Shown here: in pieces, positions 58,574-64,000 of the stretch
Layout: the number at the start of each line of letters is the position of its first letter
How positions within the stretch are numbered: position 1 is the stretch's first letter
Origin: Enemella evansiae
GTDB lineage: Bacteria > Actinomycetota > Actinomycetes > Propionibacteriales > Propionibacteriaceae
Direction of reading: 5' to 3'
NCBI RefSeq assembly: GCF_002250705.1
Contig: NZ_NMVP01000037.1
Location: forward strand, 124,001 to 188,000
DNA: 64,000 nucleotides
Position numbers and translations under genes: made by a program
Notes under the pieces: generated by a model
Seen by the model: only the letters and a program-made list of their open reading frames with translations
What the model was told of the DNA's origin: nothing
The model's database searches: none

Positions 58574-60547
58574 TCAGTCCCAGGTGAGTTGTGACTCGGT
58601 CGGCCGCTTGCCGGTGGAGGGCAGCACCCCGTACCGCGGCAGCGCCGTGCGCATCACGTCGTAGGCCACCGGGCCGGCGACGGCGCCGCCGGTGTAGCCC
58701 TTGGTCGGGTCGTTGACGACCACATAGGTGAGGATCTGCGGATCCTCGGCCGGGGCCATGCTGGCGAAGGAGGAGATGAACCCCTCGTACTTGCCCTTCT
58801 CCGCGTCGTAGACCTCCGAGGTACCGGTCTTGCCACCGATCCGGTACTCATCCATCGCCATCGAGCCGGCGAAACCACCGGGGCCGACGACCGACTCCAT
58901 CATCGAGGCGATGTTCTTCGAGGTCTGCTCCGAGACCACCCGGCGCGGTTGCTCCCGGGGCGGGGTCGGGACCTGGTTGCCGTTGGCGTCGGTGGCGCCC
59001 TTGATGATCGTCGGCGGGTTGTAGACGCCGTTGTTCAGCACCCCGGCGATCGCGGCGGCGTTCTGGATCGCGGTCACCGAAAGACCCTGGCCGAAGGCGA
59101 TCTGGTCGCGGGTGTAGCCGGGCATGTCGGCCGGCGGGACGTAACCGGCGGCCTCACCGGGCAGCTCGATCCCGGTCGGCTTGCCGAGGCCCAGCCGCAG
59201 CAGCGCGTCCCGGTAGGCGGCGGTGTCCATCTTGCGGGTCATCATGATCGTGCCGATGTTGGAGGAGTAGGTGAACGCGCCGCGGGCGGTGACCTGGGCG
59301 TACCCGTGCTGCCAGACGTCCTTGACCACCCCGTCGCCGGACTTGATGCTCGGCGGCACCACCAGCCGGGTGTCGGGTTCGACCAACCCGGCGTCCATCA
59401 GCGCCGACATGGTGAGGATCTTCTGCACCGAACCGGGTTCGTACGCCTGGGTGACGGCCCGGTTGAACAGGTCCTCGCTGCGTGCCCCGGCGGCGTTGTT
59501 GGCGTCGAAGGTGGGCACATTGGCCATCGCCAGCACCTCACCGGTCTTGATGTTCATGGTGATCGCGGTGCCCGACCTGGCCTTGGACTCCTCCACCGTC
59601 TGGGCCAGCTTGCGCTCGGCGATCAGCTGCAGCTCGCTGTCCAGGGTGAGCTGGTAGTTGGTGCCGTCGGTGGGCGGGGTGACCACATTGGTGCCCAGCG
59701 GGATCCGGTAGCCGCTCGGCGAGGACTCGTACATCTCCTTGCCGGGGGTGCCGGACAGCTCGGCGTTCATCGAGTACTCCAGGCCGCCCTGGCCCTTGGA
59801 GTCGCCGCCGACGAAGCCGACGACGGCGGCCGCGGTGCTCTTCTCCGGGTAGCTGCGGATCGGGTCGGACTCGCGGAAGATGCCGTAGATGCTGGCCGAG
59901 CTGAGTTCCAGCGCCAGCCGCTGGTACGCCGCAGCGGGCACCTTGCGGGCGACCACCGAATACTTGGTGTCCGGCTTGGTGAGCGCCTTGAGGTAGTCGT
60001 CACGGTTGCCGCCGACGTATTTGACCAGCAGATCGGCGACCTGGTTGACCCGGTTGGTCTTCGGGTCGGTGGTGTTGATCAGGGTCGGGTCGGCGGTGAT
60101 CATCACCGCGGCGGCGGTGTCGGCCAGCACGGCGCCGTTGCGGTCGGTGATGGTGCCGCGGACCGCGGGCATCGCCACCGTGCGGGTCATCTGTGCCGCG
60201 GCGGTGGCGGCGTAGGCGTTCGAGTCGAAACCCTGCAGCTGCAGCAGCCGGCCGCCGCAGATCGACACCACGATCGCCAGCACCAGCAGGGCGACGCGCA
60301 GCCGCTTGTCGGCAGCGCCCAGCGGCATCCGCAGCGGCGGGCGATGGCCGCGGGGGCGGCGGGTCGCGGGGCGACGGGTGGCCGGGCGACGGGTCGCCGG
60401 GCGGCGCTGACCGGAGCGGGCGGCCGCGGACTGCCGGGTGGCGGGGCGCCGGCCACTGCTCGATCGGGCACTGTTCGATCGGGCACTGGTGGACCGCACC
60501 CCACCGGAGCGGGTGCTGGTCGGGCGGCGGCGGTTCTGGTCGGCCAT
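58574..60547 (-). CDS. ftsI: Class B penicillin-binding protein (FtsI/PBP3-like)
   Basis: A 657-residue septal transpeptidase. A 100-residue cytoplasmic tail rich in Arg/Ser/Thr/Pro repeats (RRPATRRPATRRPATRRP) precedes one transmembrane helix (RVALLVLAIVVSICGGRLL). A dimerisation domain (RGTITDRNGAVLADT) follows, then the transpeptidase with SVQK (active Ser in YEPGSVQKIL), SSN and KTGTSE. Its ATG follows the FtsL-like stop directly (TAGATG). Confidence 0.93.
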   Translation of the reverse strand: MADQNRRRPTSTRSGGVRSTSARSNSARSSSGRRPATRQSAAARSGQRRPATRRPATRRPATRRPRGHRPPLRMPLGAADKRLRVALLVLAIVVSICGGRLLQLQGFDSNAYAATAAAQMTRTVAMPAVRGTITDRNGAVLADTAAAVMITADPTLINTTDPKTNRVNQVADLLVKYVGGNRDDYLKALTKPDTKYSVVARKVPAAAYQRLALELSSASIYGIFRESDPIRSYPEKSTAAAVVGFVGGDSKGQGGLEYSMNAELSGTPGKEMYESSPSGYRIPLGTNVVTPPTDGTNYQLTLDSELQLIAERKLAQTVEESKARSGTAITMNIKTGEVLAMANVPTFDANNAAGARSEDLFNRAVTQAYEPGSVQKILTMSALMDAGLVEPDTRLVVPPSIKSGDGVVKDVWQHGYAQVTARGAFTYSSNIGTIMMTRKMDTAAYRDALLRLGLGKPTGIELPGEAAGYVPPADMPGYTRDQIAFGQGLSVTAIQNAAAIAGVLNNGVYNPPTIIKGATDANGNQVPTPPREQPRRVVSEQTSKNIASMMESVVGPGGFAGSMAMDEYRIGGKTGTSEVYDAEKGKYEGFISSFASMAPAEDPQILTYVVVNDPTKGYTGGAVAGPVAYDVMRTALPRYGVLPSTGKRPTESQLTWD

Positions 60548-61222
60548 CTAGCGGCTCCCCTGGGTCGGCGCGGTCGTCGGCTGCTGGTTCGGCTGGCTCG
60601 CCTGGTTCTGAGCCTGGTTCTGGTTCTGCTGGGCCTGGGCGGCCTGCTGCTGGCGGGCCAGCTCGGCCTCCCGGTCGGCCTGCTGCTTGGCCTGGGCCTT
60701 CTGGATCCGGGTGCGGTTGTTCTCCAGCACCTTGCGCTCGTCGGCGGCGCGCTGCTGGGCGTCCTGGCGGGCCTTGTCGGCGCGGATCTGGGCCTGCTCC
60801 TCGGTGCTGCGGGTCACCGCACTGGGCAGGTACGCCGGGTCGGCGGCCTTCGGATCGCCAACGATCCGGCCGTCGGGCAGCACCAGGAAACCGACGAAGT
60901 AGTTGGGCCGCAGGCCCAGGTCGGAGGCCTTGCGGGTCAGCTCGGTGGTCGACCCCGCCTCCACCACGCGCTGGCTGAGCTCGCCCTCGGCGTACGCCAT
61001 CTCCGCGGCCTGACGCTTCAACTGGCTGGCCTGGAAGGCCTGGTTCTGCAGGCTGGTGTTCAACAGCAGCAGGCCGACCATGCCGACGCCGAGGATCGCG
61101 GCCAGCACCACCACGAACGGGACGGTCGCCAGCTGCCGGCCGGTCGAGGGCACCGCACGGAGCCGCGGCCGGGACGGGGTGGACCCGGATTCGCGGGGCG
61201 ACAGGGTGGTCTGGGCGCTCAT
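60548..61222 (-). CDS. FtsL-like bitopic division protein
   Basis: A 224-residue protein in the ftsL position. One transmembrane helix (LATVPFVVVLAAILGVGMVG), then a heptad region (LLLNTSLQNQAFQASQLKRQ; YAEGELSQRVVEAGSTTELT) that would pair with an FtsB/DivIC partner. The C-terminal 90 residues form a charged coiled coil ending in a Gln/Asn-rich tail (QNQNQAQNQASQPNQQ). This tail is longer than in typical FtsL. Overlaps rsmH by 4 bases. Confidence 0.8.
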   Translation of the reverse strand: MSAQTTLSPRESGSTPSRPRLRAVPSTGRQLATVPFVVVLAAILGVGMVGLLLLNTSLQNQAFQASQLKRQAAEMAYAEGELSQRVVEAGSTTELTRKASDLGLRPNYFVGFLVLPDGRIVGDPKAADPAYLPSAVTRSTEEQAQIRADKARQDAQQRAADERKVLENNRTRIQKAQAKQQADREAELARQQQAAQAQQNQNQAQNQASQPNQQPTTAPTQGSR

Positions 61223-62184
61223 CGGGCCTCCTCGATCCGGACGGCGGCGCGCAACCGGGCAGAGGCGGCGCGGGGGTTCTCGGCGATCTCGGTGGCCGAG
61301 GGTTTCTCGGCACCGCGGGTGAGCAGCTGCAGTTCCGGGCCCATCCCGGGCGGTACCACCGGCAGGCCGCGGGGGGCGCGGGATTCCGAGGCGGTGCGCA
61401 GCGCCTGCTTGACTGCGCGGTCCTCCAGCGAGTGGTACGCCAGCACCGCGATCCGGCCGCCCAGGGCGAGCGCGGCGATGGCCACCGGCAGCATCCCCTC
61501 GAGCGCGGTGAGCTCGCGGTTCACCTCGATCCGCAGGGCCTGGAAGGTGCGCTTAGCGGGATGTCCGCCGCCGGCGTGCCGGGCGGCGGCCGGGATGGCA
61601 CCGGCGATCGTCTCGACCAGCCGGGCCGAGGTGTCGAAGGGTTCCCGGTCACGCTCGCTGACGATGGCGCGGACGATCCGGTCGGCGAACCGTTCCTCGC
61701 CGTAGCCGCGCAGGATCCGGACCAGGTCACCGGGGGCGTAGGTGTTCAGCACCACGGCGGCGGTGAGCGGCTGCTGGGCGTCCATCCGCATGTCCAGCGG
61801 GGCGTCGGTGGCATAGGCGAAACCGCGTTCGGTGCGGTCGATCTGCAGCGAGGACAGCCCCAGGTCGGCGAGCACCGCCTGGACCTGCGGCGTACCCAGA
61901 TCGGTGAGCACCTCGGGCAGTTCGTCGTAGACGGCCTCGACGAAGCGGACCCGGTCACCGAACGGGGCGAGCCGCTCGGCGGCGTACGCCAGGGCCTGCG
62001 GGTCGCGGTCGAGACCGATCGCACGGGCCTCGGGGCAACGGGTGAGCAGCGCCTCGGTGTGCCCGCCGAGGCCGAGGGTGCAGTCGACGAAGACCGAACC
62101 GGGCGCGGCGAGCGCGGGTGTCAGCAGATCGGTGATGCGATCACGCAGGACGGGGACGTGGCGTGCGGCCTGGACCACCTGCAT
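61219..62184 (-). CDS. rsmH: 16S rRNA (cytosine1402-N4)-methyltransferase
   Basis: A 321-residue SAM-dependent methyltransferase. ARHVPVLRDRITDLL opens the protein, FVDCTLGLGGHTEALL is the SAM site, LADLGLSSLQID the catalytic region, and TFQALRIEVNRELTALE a family signature. The ATG at 62184 has GGGAGG upstream. Long upstream open frame has no family similarity. Confidence 0.95.
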   Translation of the reverse strand: MQVVQAARHVPVLRDRITDLLTPALAAPGSVFVDCTLGLGGHTEALLTRCPEARAIGLDRDPQALAYAAERLAPFGDRVRFVEAVYDELPEVLTDLGTPQVQAVLADLGLSSLQIDRTERGFAYATDAPLDMRMDAQQPLTAAVVLNTYAPGDLVRILRGYGEERFADRIVRAIVSERDREPFDTSARLVETIAGAIPAAARHAGGGHPAKRTFQALRIEVNRELTALEGMLPVAIAALALGGRIAVLAYHSLEDRAVKQALRTASESRAPRGLPVVPPGMGPELQLLTRGAEKPSATEIAENPRAASARLRAAVRIEEAR

Positions 62185-62393
62185 CGTCCTCCCCTCACCT
62201 GCGCCTGCGGCGCGGGCTCCGCTCGACCCGGGATTCGTACCGACCGCCCGGGCGGGTGCCCGAACGGCGAACGTGTCGCCAGGTTTCGTCCCGAAAAGCG
62301 GTGGGAAAGCTGCCTGGCACCGGGGAAGGTGTGCCAGCCAGCCCGCCTCTCGGGCCGAAGCCTCACGACACGTGCGGCCCCCTCGTCCACCCC

Positions 62394-62828
62394 TCACTGG
62401 GTGAGGCCGGGGAAGACCTCGTCGTTCATCTCGGCAAAGACCGATTCCTGCTCGGTGGAGTAGGTCTCCCATGCCGTCGCGTCCCAGACCTCGACCCGGT
62501 CGATGGCGCCGACCACGACGATCTCCTTGTCCAGCCCCGCATATCTGCGCAGCTGGGGCGGGATCGTGACCCGGCCCTGCTTGTCCGGCACCTCGTTGCT
62601 GGCCCCGGCCGCCAGCATGCGCTGGAAGTCGCGGACCTGCTTCACGGTCGAGGGACCGGACGCCATCTGGCGGGCGATGCCTGCGAAGACCGCCTCGGGA
62701 TAGATGGTCAGACAGCGGTCCTGACCACGGCTGATCACCAATCCCTCGGCCAGCTCCTCACGGAACTTCGCCGGCAGAAAGAAGCGGCCCTTTTCGTCGA
62801 GCTTCGGTTGGTGCGTCCCCAGAAACAT
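62394..62828 (-). CDS. mraZ: Transcriptional regulator MraZ
   Basis: A 144-residue AbrB-like regulator with two swapped-hairpin repeats: MFLGTHQPKLDEKGRFFLPA with KFREEL, and NEVPDKQGRVTIPPQLRRYA. MraZ oligomerises and binds tandem GTGG-type boxes upstream of its own gene to tune the dcw cluster. A phased box array lies at 62872-62928. The start is the ATG at 62828. Confidence 0.95.
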   Translation of the reverse strand: MFLGTHQPKLDEKGRFFLPAKFREELAEGLVISRGQDRCLTIYPEAVFAGIARQMASGPSTVKQVRDFQRMLAAGASNEVPDKQGRVTIPPQLRRYAGLDKEIVVVGAIDRVEVWDATAWETYSTEQESVFAEMNDEVFPGLTQ

Positions 62829-62871
62829 GACTGAGGTCCACCTCCCCTGGCTCCCGAATCGTGCCGATTCG

Positions 62872-62928
62872 CTCCACTGCGCTCCACAGTACTCCACTTT
62901 CCCCCACTGGAGGCAAGTTTTCCCCCAC
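62872..62928 (-). promoter_or_regulatory. mraZ: MraZ-box array with 10-bp phasing
   Basis: On the minus strand, GTGGAG/GTGGGG hexamers lie at 62872-62877, 62882-62887, 62892-62897 and 62902-62907, exactly 10 bp apart. A fifth lies 20 bp further at 62922-62927. The array starts 44 bases upstream of the mraZ ATG. The rest of the 362-bp gap up to 63190 shows no gene and presumably holds the dcw promoter. Confidence 0.85.
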
Positions 62929-63190
62929 TTTTCTCCCCGGTACGCCCCAGGCCAGGCCGCGGGCCCGCGCGAGTGCGCCCTGACAAGGGGTTTCACCCCG
63001 AGCGAGCGGGTCGACCCCGGCGGCGTCCGACGACACAGACCCGGTCCCCGGTAGCAGACGGCTGTGACAGAAGTGGCCTGTGCGACCTGTGAGGCGCCCG
63101 AACGGACCCTCTGGGGCGTACCGGTGGAGGGAAGTGGAGTGGATCGCGAATCCGCGGGACAGCCGGCCCGCGACCGAGCAGACTGACGGC

Positions 63191-63556
63191 ATGACCGCAC
63201 TGAAGATGATCACCCTGGATTGCGCCGAGGTGCCGCCGCTGACGAAGTTCTGGTCCGCCCTGCTCGGCTGGCAGGTGCTCGCCGAGGGCGAGGGGTACGC
63301 GATGCTCGGCGACGACTCCGGCCCGGCACTCGGCCTGGGCGCCGTACCCGGTTACCAACCCCCTGGCTGGCCGAACGAGAACGGCAGCAAACAGTTCCAT
63401 CTCGACCTCGCCAGCGAGGACATCGCCGCCGACGAGCAGCGTGCACTCGCCTTGGGCGCCACCCTGGCCGATCCGCAACCCGGTGACACCTGGCGGGTGC
63501 TGCTCGATCCGGCCGGCCACCCCTTCTGCCTGACCGACGCCGCCAACTGGGGCTGA
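63191..63556 (+). CDS. VOC-family (glyoxalase-like) protein
   Basis: A 121-residue single vicinal-oxygen-chelate domain pair: MTALKMITLDCAEVPPLTKF, then WSALLGWQVLAEGEGYAMLG, and a second half with QFHLDLASEDIAADEQRALA and LLDPAGHPFCLTD. This is the small actinobacterial glyoxalase-like group; the substrate is unknown. Transcribed divergently from mraZ. Confidence 0.85.
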   Translation: MTALKMITLDCAEVPPLTKFWSALLGWQVLAEGEGYAMLGDDSGPALGLGAVPGYQPPGWPNENGSKQFHLDLASEDIAADEQRALALGATLADPQPGDTWRVLLDPAGHPFCLTDAANWG

Positions 63557-63726
63557 CCGCGGCGTACCTCCGTTGCCGAATCGTGATCTATTGCTCGACC
63601 GCGTAAGGTGGTCCCCCGGGTGACTGTGGCCGCGTGCGCCGCGCGCTGCCTTCGGGCGGTCTCGCGGAGCTTCCGAATGCCACCGCACCCGGACACAGCA
63701 GGTGCGAAGAGCAGACGGAGGAACAG

Positions 63727-64000
63727 TTGAGCTCCTACTACGACGAGGATCGCGACGGCCCGATGACGGGCTCCAACCCGGTCGTCGGACGCCGTGGTGC
63801 GGGCCCCAGCCGCAACTACGGGGTCGATGACGTCCTGACCGTGGTGGGCCGGGTGCGCGAGGCCATCGAGTCGGTGATCGAGGGCAAGCGCGAGCCGATC
63901 GACACCGCCCTGGTGGTGCTGCTGGCCGAGGGTCACCTGCTGCTCGAGGACGTGCCCGGGGTCGGCAAGACCATGCTGGCCAAGGCGATCGGCCGCTCCA
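63727..64000 (+). CDS. MoxR-type AAA+ ATPase (3' part outside window)
   Basis: The first 91 residues of a MoxR ATPase. A variable N-terminus (SSYYDEDRDGPMTGSNPVVG) precedes the family core: VGRVREAIESVIEGKREPID, ALVVLLAEGHLLLEDVPGVG and the Walker A GVGKTMLAKAI. The TTG at 63727 is preferred, with GGAGGAA six bases upstream; an ATG at about 63763 is possible. MoxR proteins act as metal-insertion or protein-remodelling chaperones, usually with a following DUF58 gene. Confidence 0.88.
   Translation, partial: MSSYYDEDRDGPMTGSNPVVGRRGAGPSRNYGVDDVLTVVGRVREAIESVIEGKREPIDTALVVLLAEGHLLLEDVPGVGKTMLAKAIGRS

Overview
The window is a 64-kb stretch of a high-G+C Gram-positive chromosome. A complete actinobacterial division and cell-wall (dcw) cluster, a Wag31-type DivIVA, SepF, an ANTAR response regulator of PdtaR type, mycothiol-family proteins and frequent GTG/TTG starts all point to Actinomycetota. 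Propionibacteriales is my best guess, from the style of the REP-like repeats and the idonate-dehydrogenase subgroup. I cannot name a genus.

Layout. (1) 1-5.9 kb, minus strand: start of a pyruvate-oxidase-like TPP enzyme, a maleylpyruvate-isomerase-superfamily protein, a membrane coiled-coil protein, an AAA ATPase and polA. (2) 5.9-12.0 kb: a sugar-acid catabolic locus with an IclR regulator, a D-2-hydroxyacid dehydrogenase, an idonate-5-dehydrogenase-like enzyme, an SDR close to gluconate 5-dehydrogenase, an MHS-type permease and a divergent beta-hydroxyacid dehydrogenase. Half-sites for a probable operator lie in the divergent promoter. (3) 12.0-14.7 kb: a thioesterase, a glutamine-amidotransferase-like protein and an HtrA protease.

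(4) About 14.99-29.86 kb: an integrated plasmid. The replication initiator gene is broken. Its C-terminal part lies at the left edge and its N-terminal part, with a regulated leader, at the right edge, in the order expected from linearising a circle inside repA. Between them lie parA and a small partition partner, a ribbon-helix-helix regulator with its operator, and a persulfide-detoxification regulon (CstR-like repressor, DUF302 protein, rhodanese, TauE-type exporter, thioredoxin, MFS carrier, CstB-like dioxygenase/rhodanese fusion, rhodanese-DUF2892, Cys-rich miniprotein) served by four near-identical operators. There is also an accessory block with an XRE regulator, a DUF3800 protein, a TIR-domain protein, a membrane-anchored coiled-coil protein and a zinc-ribbon protein. 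That block is the best candidate here for an undescribed, possibly anti-phage, system. The right junction cuts off the 3' end of an EamA transporter gene.

(5) 30.7-31.36 kb: noncoding, repeat-rich DNA. (6) 31.4-37.0 kb: a complete branched-chain amino acid ABC operon (livJ-H-M-G-F). (7) 37.2-41.9 kb: ANTAR regulator, tRNA-Leu, pyruvate kinase, RluD-type pseudouridine synthase, LspA and a DksA/TraR-like protein with a histone-H1-like tail. (8) 42.0-62.8 kb, all minus strand: divIVA, yggT, sepF, pgeF, ftsZ, a cation/proton antiporter, ftsQ, murC, murG, ftsW, murD, mraY, murF, murE, a class B PBP, an FtsL-like protein, rsmH and mraZ, with a phased array of MraZ-type boxes upstream. Two departures from the usual order stand out: the antiporter between ftsQ and ftsZ, and no yggS between pgeF and sepF. 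(9) 63.2-64.0 kb: a VOC protein and the start of a MoxR ATPase. All functional calls come from reading motifs by eye; no database search was run.
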